Assembly: GCA_023700885.1 (NCBI GenBank)
Contig: JAMPYA010000093.1
Span: 1-8,065, forward strand
Length of the DNA stretch: 8,065 nt
Reading direction: 5' to 3'
Origin: Flavobacteriaceae bacterium
Lineage (GTDB): Bacteria; Bacteroidota; Bacteroidia; Flavobacteriales; Flavobacteriaceae
Shown here one piece after another: positions 1 through 6,862 of the stretch (its first letter is position 1; each line of letters starts with the position of its first letter). Below the pieces are notes generated by a model, which was not told the DNA's origin, made no database searches, and saw only the letters and a list, made by a program, of their open reading frames with translations. The translations under genes were made by a program, and so were the position numbers.

Positions 1-74
1 ATTGATACGAAGATTTAATAATTGAATAATTAAGCTATTTTTATCTACTGCTAAAAACTATTTTTTAAATTGCT

Positions 75-1013
75 ATGAAAAAAATATTAGTGCTGGTATT
101 ATTTTTTGTTGAATTGTTTTATTTTAACACAACTATTTTCGCTCAACAAAACGCCGTTTTAATTAAATCTGAAAGAAATCAGGATAACTCGATCGATTTC
201 TATTATGAAAAGTCAGTCCCCGGGAGCTATACCATTTTGGTCGAATTTACCAATTTAATAAATTCCTATAATACTAAATTTGAAGTAGTTGTAAATTCAT
301 CATCCGGAAAACTTTTTAAATTAGATCCAATTGATAAAAATAAAGAAATTTCATTTATATCATCTCATGCTACCTACGTAAACGGTAAAATTAATCCAAA
401 AGTAGACAGTTTATTTGTTTACACTTTACCATTTCAAAAAGGAAAAACAATCAGTGTTTATGAATCTAACCATTTATATCATGATATTTTTAATGCCGAA
501 TTACCTAAAAACTGGAAAGCTTATCAATTTAAAGCTTCAACAGTCGACACCATTTTTGCTGCTCGTAAAGGTATTGTAACTCATATTGTAGATCATTTTC
601 AAACAGATACCATTAGTTTTTATACCTCCAAAAAAAATTATATTACTGTTGAACATGCAGACGGAACTTTTGCAACCTATACGGGTTTTGCCTATAAAAA
701 AGTATTAGCAAGACTAGGGCAAACCGTTTATCCGCAATCACCTATCGGAATTATTAAAGAATCTTTTAATTCGTTGCCAAATGATTTTAGTATGATGGTG
801 TACTACAAGGAAAAAGAAAAATCTAAAAAAAATTCCAAAGACTCTAATAATAAATTAAGGCTTTCTCAAACTTTTATTACTCCTTATTTTTTAACTGATA
901 AAGGAGCGATTCAACTTGAACATTTTGAAAAATATAACGTGGCAATTGATAAAGAGATACTTCAAAAAGAGCTTAGCAAAAGTGAGAAAAAGAAAATAAA
1001 TCATCTAAATTGA
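75..1013 (+). CDS. Exported M23/LytM-like protein, probably catalytically inactive
   Basis: This is a 312-residue protein with an N-terminal signal peptide (basic MKK, a hydrophobic stretch to about residue 22, likely cleavage near FAQ at 22-24), so it should act in the periplasm or on the cell surface. Residues about 146-230 resemble the peptidase M23 (LytM) fold: the 'FAARKGIVTHI' strand (161-171), 'YITVEHADGTFATY' (189-202) and 'LGQTVYPQSPIGI' (214-226) are in the usual order. The zinc ligands are missing. The first His/Asp region reads AYQFKASTVD, the usual Tyr-x-His is Tyr202-Thr-Gly204, and the final His-x-His strand reads FSMMVYYK (239-245). It therefore probably binds peptidoglycan or a partner rather than cutting it, as the degenerate LytM factors EnvC and NlpD do; that comparison is inference. 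The C-terminus (246-312) is Lys-rich. It heads a likely operon with the transglutaminase-like gene 36 bp downstream. The start is an ATG placed directly before the signal peptide, with no Shine-Dalgarno sequence. Confidence 0.78.
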   Translation: MKKILVLVLFFVELFYFNTTIFAQQNAVLIKSERNQDNSIDFYYEKSVPGSYTILVEFTNLINSYNTKFEVVVNSSSGKLFKLDPIDKNKEISFISSHATYVNGKINPKVDSLFVYTLPFQKGKTISVYESNHLYHDIFNAELPKNWKAYQFKASTVDTIFAARKGIVTHIVDHFQTDTISFYTSKKNYITVEHADGTFATYTGFAYKKVLARLGQTVYPQSPIGIIKESFNSLPNDFSMMVYYKEKEKSKKNSKDSNNKLRLSQTFITPYFLTDKGAIQLEHFEKYNVAIDKEILQKELSKSEKKKINHLN

Positions 1014-1049
1014 TAGTCCTTATAAAACATCAATAAATTGAACATTGAA

Positions 1050-2222
1050 ATGAAAAACTATATCACCACCATTTTTTTATTTATTTCATTCTTAAGTAAT
1101 GCGCAAAAGCCTAATGCATTTCAATATATCGATCAAAAAATGGCTAAAATACCCGATAGTTTAACTAAATCAACTTCAAAAATTGCACATTTTATCAATA
1201 CCAATTTTAAAACTGATGATGAAAAAATTAGAGCCGTATTTTATTTTACAGCCACCAAAATTGATTATGATGTAATTAATATGCTGACGATTAATTTAAA
1301 TCTAAAACCAGAGGAAATTATCAATAAAACACTGAATACCAGAAAAGGTGTTTGCATTAATTATGCCGAAGTTTTTAATGATATAACAACCAAAGTTGGA
1401 ATAAAATCTGTAATTATTGAAGGTTACACCAAACAAAATGGAAAAATAGATGCACTCTCTCATGCTTGGTGTGCTGCTTTCCTCAATAATAAATGGTTTG
1501 TTTTTGATCCAACTTGGAGTGCCGGTCATATTATGAACGGCAAATATGTTAAAAAATTTAATGAGCGTTTCTATAAAATGGATCCGACAAAAATAATTAC
1601 CTCTCACATGCCATTTGATTATTTATGGCAATTTTTGAATTACCCCATTTCTAATGATGAATTTCATAAAGGGTTGACTCTGATCAATAAATCAAAACCA
1701 TTTTTTGATTATGAAAAAGAAATTGTATCCTATGAAAACTATACTGAATCTGTAAAATTGATTACCTCTATTAAAAGAATTGAACAAAATGGTGTAAACA
1801 ATAAGTTGATTGCAGAAATCCACAATCATAAAAAAAATAAAGTAGAGTATTTGAAACAAGTTAAACTGAATGATGATTTTAACAAAGCAATTGCAGATTA
1901 TAATGAAGCTATTCAGCAATTTAATCTATTTATTGATTATAGAAATAGGCAATTTAAACCTATAAAGCCCGATGAAGAGATTAAAAAAATGATTGAAGAG
2001 CCCAAAACAAAACTTGTAAATACTCAATATTTATTAAATAATTTAGGAGCTATAAGTGCCAATAATCAACCAAATCTAATATTATTAAAAAATAATTTAA
2101 GTGATCTTTTAAAACAAGTAGAAGTGCAAGAAGACTTTGTAAAAGTATATTTAAGCAAAAATCCTAATACACGTAAAAGGTTATTTACTCAATATACCTT
2201 TTTTGGCATGCCTTTAAATTAA
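1050..2222 (+). CDS. Exported transglutaminase-like protein
   Basis: This 390-residue protein has a transglutaminase-like (papain-fold) core with all three expected catalytic residues: Cys102 in RKGVCINYAEVF, His138 in SHAWCAAF and Asp153 in FVFDPTW. Such bacterial domains act as cysteine proteases, amidases or crosslinking enzymes; the substrate cannot be told from sequence. I chose the ATG at 1050 over the in-frame TTG at 1038 because the ATG puts the signal peptide (MKNYITTIFLFISFLSNAQ) at the N-terminus, with likely cleavage at NAQ-K. The region after about residue 200 is a Lys/Asn-rich, mostly helical extension of about 190 residues with no family I recognise; parts of it could form coiled coil. 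The gene follows the pseudo-M23 gene by 36 bp and precedes the acetyltransferase by 23 bp, which suggests cotranscription. The envelope location of the first two products suggests a shared role at the cell wall or periplasm (inference). Confidence 0.85.
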   Translation: MKNYITTIFLFISFLSNAQKPNAFQYIDQKMAKIPDSLTKSTSKIAHFINTNFKTDDEKIRAVFYFTATKIDYDVINMLTINLNLKPEEIINKTLNTRKGVCINYAEVFNDITTKVGIKSVIIEGYTKQNGKIDALSHAWCAAFLNNKWFVFDPTWSAGHIMNGKYVKKFNERFYKMDPTKIITSHMPFDYLWQFLNYPISNDEFHKGLTLINKSKPFFDYEKEIVSYENYTESVKLITSIKRIEQNGVNNKLIAEIHNHKKNKVEYLKQVKLNDDFNKAIADYNEAIQQFNLFIDYRNRQFKPIKPDEEIKKMIEEPKTKLVNTQYLLNNLGAISANNQPNLILLKNNLSDLLKQVEVQEDFVKVYLSKNPNTRKRLFTQYTFFGMPLN

Positions 2223-2245
2223 TTTATACCCTTAGAAATAACAAA

Positions 2246-2758
2246 ATGATAACCTATAAATCTTTTGAAACCGATCGATTGATATTAAAACCTACCGATA
2301 ATGAAGATGCAAATTTTTTAATTGAGTTGATGAATACTCCCAAGTGGCTACAATATATTGGAGATAGAAATGTAAAAACCATAGACGATGCTTTGAAATA
2401 TATAGCACTAAAAGTTACACCTCAATTTCAGCAATTAGGTTTTGGAAACTATACCGTTATTAGAAAATTTGACGGAACTAAAATCGGCAGCTGCGGACTT
2501 TATAAACGAGATGGTATTGACGGCATTGATATTGGTTTTGCTTTTTTACCCAAATTTGAAAAAATGGGATATGCATACGAAAGTGCTCAGAAACTTTTAA
2601 AAGTGGCCTTACCAATTTTTAATATCGAAACAATTTTTGCCATTACCATCAAAGAGAATACCGATTCTCAAAAACTTATTGAAAAATTAGGGCTCCGGTT
2701 TCAGAAAATCATACGCATTCCAAATGATGAGGAAGATTTAATGTTGTATAAATTGTAA
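2246..2758 (+). CDS. GNAT family N-acetyltransferase (RimJ/RimL-like)
   Basis: This is a 170-residue cytoplasmic protein with no signal peptide, whose length is typical of the Acetyltransf_3 (RimJ/RimL-type) branch of GNAT enzymes. The family opening 'FETDRLILKP' (7-16) is present, followed by 'GSCGLYKRDGIDGIDIGFAF' (81-100) for strands beta-3 and beta-4. The acetyl-CoA pyrophosphate loop is 'EKMGYAYESAQKLL' (105-118), fitting the Q/R-x-x-G-x-G/A motif with Met107-Gly108-Tyr-Ala110. The 'ENTDSQKLIEKLGL' helix (137-150), with Asn138 and Ser141, is the conserved C-terminal motif. It should transfer an acetyl group from acetyl-CoA to an amine; these enzymes include ribosomal-protein, antibiotic and small-molecule acetylases, and the substrate cannot be assigned here. 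It lies 23 bp after the transglutaminase-like gene and is probably the last gene of that unit. Its stop codon is 24 bp from the end of the convergent AsmA-like gene. Confidence 0.9.
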   Translation: MITYKSFETDRLILKPTDNEDANFLIELMNTPKWLQYIGDRNVKTIDDALKYIALKVTPQFQQLGFGNYTVIRKFDGTKIGSCGLYKRDGIDGIDIGFAFLPKFEKMGYAYESAQKLLKVALPIFNIETIFAITIKENTDSQKLIEKLGLRFQKIIRIPNDEEDLMLYKL

Positions 2759-2771
2759 AATTCTTTTTACA
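2754..2771. terminator. Possible weak bidirectional terminator between convergent genes
   Basis: A 7-bp inverted repeat, TGTAAAA / TTTTACA with a 4-nt loop, overlaps the stop codon of the acetyltransferase and fills most of the 24-bp convergent gap. It is almost entirely A-T paired, so the stem is weak. T-rich sequence follows on the plus side. It is the only hairpin in the gap, so it is offered as a weak candidate only. Confidence 0.3.
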
Positions 2772-2782
2772 TTTCATCTTTA

Positions 2783-5407
2783 CTAATTTTTAACTGTATC
2801 TTTTTTAACCGTTTTCTTACCAAAAACTCCTTTCAATAAATCTTGTGAGGCTTTTTTAATAACCTCATCTGTTTTAGTTTTAATAGCCTCTTTAGGAGTC
2901 GTTGTTACACTGTCTTTTACTCCGTCAACTTTTTTACCAGTAATTAAGGTAGTTAAGGCCTCAGTTCCTTTTCCAACAAATTTATCTTTTTGAGTTGCAA
3001 CCATTTTTTGTGTTAAAGCAGTCATCGCACCTTTCATATCAGGTTTTATTTGAGGTGAAGTCATCAATCCTGTAATAGTTGTAGATAAAGGAACCGTAAT
3101 TTTATCTTGTTCTTCTGCCGTCATTTTGGATAAAAATTGTGAAGCTTCTTTTCCTAAATATTTAGCGGGTAAATCCATTTGTAAGTTGTAATTCAATGTC
3201 TGATCAAATCCGTGGCTTCCATTAATTTGCATGGCAATATCATTCCATTTTAAGGTAATTGGTTTTAGCGTAACTTTTCCATCAGCAAAAGTAACAGCTG
3301 TTTTTAAATCTTTTAAATTGAGCTTTTTAACATCCAGAAAACTCAACTGACTCGATTCCATCAAACTCAACACTTTAGATTCTTTAGTGTCAATTTGATT
3401 TACTAATAATTGCGCTAGCGCATTACCACTTAACGAATTGAGATTCGGAGTCATATCATCCGATAAATTACCTTTTAAAGCAAATGAGGTATTTATTTTA
3501 CCTTTTAATGCATTGGCAATAGGCGCAATAGATTGAAATGTTTCTAATACTTTGAAAGACTCTGAAATATCAAAATTTTGAATTCCCAAATCCATATCAA
3601 AAGTAGCAGGCTGTGTTTTGGTGCTTACATTTCCGTTAATAGCTATTGAGCCACCCAACAACTGCGCTTTGGTATTCGTAAAACTCACTTTTTCATCTTT
3701 TATCAATAACTGTCCGCTGAGCTCTTTCATACTAATATTATCATACTGCACCTTGCCAGCTTTGACGTTAGCAGTTATATTAAGATTTTTAGGAATCTTA
3801 AAAGTTGATGTAGTTGTCGGTTTTTCCGACTTAACATCGGTTTCCTTTTGTAAAAAATCAGCTACTAAAAACTGATTAGATTGTGCATTAAATACTCCTT
3901 TCAATTCTTTATCATCAAATAAGAATGCATAGAAATTATCTAAGCGACCATTTACCGTTAAATCACTTTCGCCGGTTTTAGCATTAAAATCTGTTAACTG
4001 AACAGTATGTGTATCAAATTTTAAATGCGCTTGCTGTATTTTAAAAGGTTTTGGCATTACAGCACCTTCATAAACAAACTCTTGTAAAGAAATTACTCCT
4101 GAGTTTTTGATATTTTTAAATTGATTATTTGTTATAGATTGCTGATCTGCTTTGATGTTAACATCTGCTTTAAGAATTCCTTTTACAGGAAAAGTGCTGG
4201 AAACTGGATATGCTTTTGAGAGATTAGCTAAATTGATAGTCCCTTTAAAATAACCATCAACCGTTGGATTATGAACAAAATTGGTAACCAATCCTTTGGC
4301 TAAAAACTGATCTTTATCAATGGTAAATCTCATATCATTGATCTGTAAAAAAGTATTTTCTACATTTCCTGTTTCATTTTTTACAGCACCGTCAAAATAG
4401 ATATTTTGAACCGCCATCGGCAAATTGGGATATTGAAATTGAGCTTGTTGTGTTTGTATTAACACTTCAAAAGTAGGCAAAGTTGTTTCGGTATATTTTC
4501 CTTTGAAAAAACCTGAAACATTTGCCTTTCCAGATGCTTTTACTCCAGCAAAATTCTCACTGTAAGCTGAAGGAACCAATGATAATAAACTTTTAAAATC
4601 AGCCTGTGGAGCTTTAAAGTTTAAATCGATATCCATATCAATTTCATTCATTTGAATGAATCCTTCAAAAATTAAAGCTAAATCATTGAGCAATCCTTTA
4701 TTGTCTTTAAAACTAAAACGCATTAAATCAAAATCTACTCCTAATATTGCATCTAAATTCACTTTTGCTTTATTGATAAAAGGGATTTTGTTCATAATAA
4801 AAGTCAGTTCTTCAGCAGTTGATGTGGTTTTAATATCCACTTTTGAGGCTGTAAAATCACCCGTACCACTGTGTTGTAATCCTTTAAGAATCATTTCCAT
4901 ACCGCTTTCTTCATCAAAATAATAGATAGCTGAATTTTGAATTACATATTGTTGAATATTCATCTGAAAAGTTGAAACTTCCTCTAATTCCGGAGTCGTT
5001 GATGGTTTTGTAATATCCCAATTGGAAACACCATCAGCATTTACCTTTAATTTGACAACGGCATTTTTGACATCAATATCTCTTACTGCTAAGGATTTTA
5101 AATCCTTTTTAAAGAGTTGTTTTACTCCAAAATCTAAATTGATTTGTGCAGCATAAAAAAGAGAATCTCCTTCAAAAGGAGCTTTATTAACTATTGTAAC
5201 TCCTTTTAATAAAAGTGTTGCATCGGGAAAACTTCTAAATAAAGTAATATCAACATCGTCAAAATCTACAGTGGCTGTTAAGTCTTTATTAACTTCCTTT
5301 TTAACAAAAGCTACAATATTATCTTTAAATAAATAGGGAATGGCTATTAAACTAACTATTATAAAAACAAATAATAACGCTACAGAAATTATGATTTTCT
5401 TTTTCAT
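2783..5407 (-). CDS. AsmA-like envelope protein (AsmA family)
   Basis: This 874-residue protein begins with a basic segment and one hydrophobic helix (about residues 4-27) that fits an inner-membrane anchor, with the rest in the periplasm. The AsmA N-terminal signature is clear: 'DVDITLFRSFPDATLLLKGV' (51-70), then NKAPFEGDSLFYAAQINLDFG (74-94). A long beta-rich body follows. An AsmA-like C-terminal domain lies at about 540-800 and includes 'LKGKINTSFALKGNLSDD' (634-651), 'LNLKDLKTAVTFADGKVTL' (696-714) and 'PLSTTITGLMTSPQIKPDM' (773-791). The tail (about 800-874) is Lys/Thr-rich and probably helical. In proteobacteria, AsmA-like proteins related to TamB and YhdP are thought to form bridges moving phospholipid between the membranes; an equivalent role here is inference. 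It is a single-gene unit with its own promoter at 5436-5467. The ATG gives the membrane anchor at the very N-terminus and a leader of about 25 nt. It ends with TAG. Confidence 0.87.
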   Translation of the reverse strand: MKKKIIISVALLFVFIIVSLIAIPYLFKDNIVAFVKKEVNKDLTATVDFDDVDITLFRSFPDATLLLKGVTIVNKAPFEGDSLFYAAQINLDFGVKQLFKKDLKSLAVRDIDVKNAVVKLKVNADGVSNWDITKPSTTPELEEVSTFQMNIQQYVIQNSAIYYFDEESGMEMILKGLQHSGTGDFTASKVDIKTTSTAEELTFIMNKIPFINKAKVNLDAILGVDFDLMRFSFKDNKGLLNDLALIFEGFIQMNEIDMDIDLNFKAPQADFKSLLSLVPSAYSENFAGVKASGKANVSGFFKGKYTETTLPTFEVLIQTQQAQFQYPNLPMAVQNIYFDGAVKNETGNVENTFLQINDMRFTIDKDQFLAKGLVTNFVHNPTVDGYFKGTINLANLSKAYPVSSTFPVKGILKADVNIKADQQSITNNQFKNIKNSGVISLQEFVYEGAVMPKPFKIQQAHLKFDTHTVQLTDFNAKTGESDLTVNGRLDNFYAFLFDDKELKGVFNAQSNQFLVADFLQKETDVKSEKPTTTSTFKIPKNLNITANVKAGKVQYDNISMKELSGQLLIKDEKVSFTNTKAQLLGGSIAINGNVSTKTQPATFDMDLGIQNFDISESFKVLETFQSIAPIANALKGKINTSFALKGNLSDDMTPNLNSLSGNALAQLLVNQIDTKESKVLSLMESSQLSFLDVKKLNLKDLKTAVTFADGKVTLKPITLKWNDIAMQINGSHGFDQTLNYNLQMDLPAKYLGKEASQFLSKMTAEEQDKITVPLSTTITGLMTSPQIKPDMKGAMTALTQKMVATQKDKFVGKGTEALTTLITGKKVDGVKDSVTTTPKEAIKTKTDEVIKKASQDLLKGVFGKKTVKKDTVKN

Positions 5408-5435
5408 CGGATGGTAATTTTGGTAATAAGTACTA

Positions 5436-5467
5436 CAAAAATACGGCCAAAATAATGAGATTTACAA
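5436..5467 (-). promoter_or_regulatory. Bacteroidota-type promoter of the AsmA-like gene
   Basis: On the minus strand the -7 box TATTTTTG (5443-5436) fits TAnnTTTG exactly. A TTG (-33 element, 5467-5465) lies upstream with a 21-bp spacer, inside the 17-23 bp range described for Flavobacterium. Transcription would start near 5432, giving a leader of about 25 nt before the ATG at 5407. The leader has no Shine-Dalgarno sequence, as is usual in this phylum. Confidence 0.62.
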
Positions 5468-5506
5468 TTAAACTAGCTCAATTTTTATAATCAATATTAA
5501 TCAGCC

Positions 5507-5555
5507 GAAAGCATAAAGATTAAAGACAAAAGACTATAAGCTATAAGCAAAAGTT
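5507..5555. repeat. Degenerate heptanucleotide tandem array A (seven units)
   Basis: Seven consecutive 7-bp units can be read without a gap: gaaagca, taaagat, taaagac, aaaagac, tataagc, tataagc, aaaagtt. Adjacent units are identical or differ at a few bases, and one exact doublet is present. The array lies in non-coding DNA between the aroQ 3' end and the asmA-like promoter. No open reading frame of note crosses it. Confidence 0.6.
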
Positions 5556-5558
5556 AGC

Positions 5559-5586
5559 GATGTGGGAAGTGTGATGTGGGAACAGT
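5559..5586. repeat. 14-bp tandem repeat
   Basis: Two adjacent 14-bp copies, each beginning gatgtgggaa (5559-5572 and 5573-5586), match at 12 of 14 positions. The unit is twice the 7-bp period of the flanking arrays. It is unusually G-rich for this neighbourhood. Confidence 0.65.
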
Positions 5587-5594
5587 ACTTTAGG

Positions 5595-5622
5595 TAAAAG
5601 GCTAAAACTAAAAGTTAAAAGT
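5595..5622. repeat. Degenerate heptanucleotide tandem array B (four units)
   Basis: Four contiguous heptamers, taaaagg, ctaaaac, taaaagt and taaaagt, follow the 14-bp repeat after a short gap. The last two are identical. The words resemble those of array A, so the arrays may share an origin. Confidence 0.55.
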
Positions 5623-5627
5623 AATTC

Positions 5628-5655
5628 TAGATACTAGATACTTCATACCTGATAC
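5628..5655. repeat. Degenerate heptanucleotide tandem array C (four units)
   Basis: Four contiguous heptamers, tagatac, tagatac, ttcatac and ctgatac, end about 20 bp past the aroQ stop codon. They share a terminal ATAC. The sequence differs from arrays A and B although the 7-bp period is the same. Confidence 0.6.
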
Positions 5656-5675
5656 AAAATTCAAGCTAGCTCCTT

Positions 5676-6098
5676 TTATAACATTTTCAAAAAAGCTTCC
5701 ACTGCCAAATTGTAAGAATTCAATCCGAAACCTGCAATAATTCCGACTGCATTTGGAGCGATAAAAGAGGTGTGTCTAAACGGTTCTCGAGCCGTTACAT
5801 TAGAAATATGTACTTCAATTACGGGAGTTTTGATTGATTTAACGGCATCTCCAATACCGATAGAAGTATGGGTATAGGCGGCAGCGTTAAGAATAATACC
5901 ATCAAATAAAAAACCAATTTCTTGTAATTTATTGATCAGTTCACCTTCTATATTTGACTGAAAATAATGTAATTCAACTTGTGGAAATTGAGCTTTCAAT
6001 GTTTCAAAATAATTTTCGAAACTAATAGAACCATAAATTTCTGGTTCTCTTTTCCCTAATAAATTGAGGTTGGGTCCGTTGATGATGATAATTTTCAT
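5676..6098 (-). CDS. aroQ: Type II 3-dehydroquinate dehydratase
   Basis: AroQ converts 3-dehydroquinate to 3-dehydroshikimate, the third step of the shikimate pathway to aromatic amino acids, in the cytoplasm and usually as a dodecamer. The 140-residue protein has the family's normal length and all signature regions. The N-terminal 'INGPNLNLLGKREPEIYG' (6-23) holds Arg17 and the catalytic Tyr22 on the flexible lid. 'NAAAYTHTS' (71-79) provides Asn71 and His77. 'IEVHISN' (94-100) provides Glu95 and the general-acid His97. 'REPFRHTS' (104-111) contains the substrate-side arginines. The gene is intact with an ATG start. An intrinsic terminator of the upstream beta-barrel gene ends only about 20 nt before this ATG, so how aroQ is transcribed is not obvious. 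No convincing terminator follows its stop; instead the heptamer repeat mosaic begins about 20 bp downstream. Confidence 0.97.
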   Translation of the reverse strand: MKIIIINGPNLNLLGKREPEIYGSISFENYFETLKAQFPQVELHYFQSNIEGELINKLQEIGFLFDGIILNAAAYTHTSIGIGDAVKSIKTPVIEVHISNVTAREPFRHTSFIAPNAVGIIAGFGLNSYNLAVEAFLKML

Positions 6099-6117
6099 AA
6101 AATTATTTGTGTAAAAA

Positions 6118-6147
6118 TATAAAAAAAGGGCAAATAAATCTGCCCTT
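6118..6147 (-). terminator. Intrinsic terminator of the outer-membrane beta-barrel gene
   Basis: Read on the minus strand, AAGGGCA (6147-6141), an 8-nt loop and TGCCCTT (6132-6126) form a 7-bp stem. Five further T residues (6125-6121) make a T tract of seven with the end of the stem. It lies 24 bp after the beta-barrel stop codon. It is the only GC-containing stem with a clean T tract in the window. Confidence 0.82.
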
Positions 6148-6170
6148 CAATTAAACAATTATCTAATACA

Positions 6171-6743
6171 TTAAAATTTATAACCAATACCTATTTGAAT
6201 AACTGAATTTTGATTTTTACCAAAATCATCCTCATTATCCCAAATATTTGAGAGTCCAATATTATAACGTCCATTAATTACAAACTTATCCAATTCATAA
6301 CCTAATCCTAGATTTACACCAAAATCAAAACTTTTCATAAAATCTTTAAAATCAACTGTAACTCCCATTGTTTCAGCATCAGCTTTAAGTAAAAAAGCCA
6401 ATTGTGGACCAAAGTCTAATGAGAATTTTTGACCTACATAGTATTTAGCCATTAAAGGAATTGTTAAATAATCAAGTTTAAGTGTCATATCTGTCCCTTC
6501 ATCTTTACCCTTAGCACCTTGTGATGAATAAAGAAATTCAGGTTGGAAAGCAAATTTATCACTCATTTTTATTTCTGCAAATCCACCTAAATAAAAAGAA
6601 GTGCGAGAATCCACATCAGAAGTTTCATCTCCAACAATTGTTGCAAGATTTAATCCTCCTTTTAATCCAAAATCCCAAGATTGGGCTAACAAAGCTGAAC
6701 TTGATAGCAACATGGCTACTATCATCAATAGATTTTTTTTCAT
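6171..6743 (-). CDS. Outer-membrane beta-barrel protein (porin family, OMP_b-brl_2-like)
   Basis: This is a 190-residue protein with a clear signal peptide (MKKNLLMIVAMLLSSSALLAQ, cleavage near residues 20-21). The mature part starts with 'WDFGLKGGLNLATI' (23-36), the usual opening of Bacteroidota porin-family small barrels. Alternating polar/hydrophobic strands follow, e.g. 'FAFQPEFLYSSQG' (64-76), 'LDYLTIPLMAKYYV' (90-103) and 'FDFGVNLGLGYEL' (139-151). It ends in 'IQIGIGYKF', with the C-terminal aromatic residue recognised by the outer-membrane insertion machinery. The size suits an eight-stranded barrel. Specific function is unknown; relatives are annotated only as porin-family or outer-membrane beta-barrel proteins. 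It is a monocistronic unit by context: a strong terminator follows it and a long divergent region with LytTR-like repeats precedes it, which suggests regulated expression. Confidence 0.92.
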   Translation of the reverse strand: MKKNLLMIVAMLLSSSALLAQSWDFGLKGGLNLATIVGDETSDVDSRTSFYLGGFAEIKMSDKFAFQPEFLYSSQGAKGKDEGTDMTLKLDYLTIPLMAKYYVGQKFSLDFGPQLAFLLKADAETMGVTVDFKDFMKSFDFGVNLGLGYELDKFVINGRYNIGLSNIWDNEDDFGKNQNSVIQIGIGYKF

Positions 6744-6823
6744 AATTAATAAATTTGGTTAGTAATTAATTTCATCATATCATATAACATTTTGTATTTT
6801 ATGATATTAGTAATTTATTTAAT

Positions 6824-6831
6824 GAAAGTTA
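6824..6831 (-). promoter_or_regulatory. Candidate -7 box of the beta-barrel gene
   Basis: The minus-strand sequence TAACTTTC matches TAnnTTTG except for the last base, and there is no TTG at the normal -33 spacing. It would start transcription near 6820 with a leader of about 75 nt. That puts the LytTR-like repeats at roughly -43 to -73, where such activator sites are usually found. The imperfect box and missing -33 element fit an activator-dependent promoter, but other starts are possible. Confidence 0.3.
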
Positions 6832-6862
6832 ACTACTTCATTTTATTTAAAAGATGATTTTC

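Noticed and set aside
38..57. TTTTTA / TAAAAA hairpin upstream of the first gene
   Set aside because: The stem is six A-T pairs only, likely by chance in such AT-rich DNA; not enough to call a terminator or regulator. I also found no exact TAnnTTTG box in positions 1-74.
1038..1049. Upstream in-frame TTG start for the transglutaminase-like gene
   Set aside because: The ATG at 1050 places the basic residue and hydrophobic core of the signal peptide at the N-terminus; the TTG only adds four residues, including an acidic one, before it.
1302..1919. Two minus-strand open frames (1302-1607 and 1692-1919)
   Set aside because: They lie antisense inside the transglutaminase-like gene, are rich in Phe/Ile/Asn as expected from AT-rich complement, and show no family motif.
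3618..4922. Two plus-strand open frames (3618-3875 and 4656-4922)
   Set aside because: Both are antisense to the AsmA-like coding sequence, with no motif and no supporting promoter or neighbour.
5507..5655. CRISPR array
   Set aside because: Units are 7 bp and contiguous with no unique spacers of normal length, and no cas genes are nearby.
5664..5671. Palindrome AGCTAGCT after the aroQ stop codon
   Set aside because: It is only 8 bp with no loop or T tract, so it does not resemble a terminator and may be chance.
6521..6745. Plus-strand open frame over the start of the beta-barrel gene
   Set aside because: It is antisense to a well-supported gene with a signal peptide, and its composition is that of a shadow frame.
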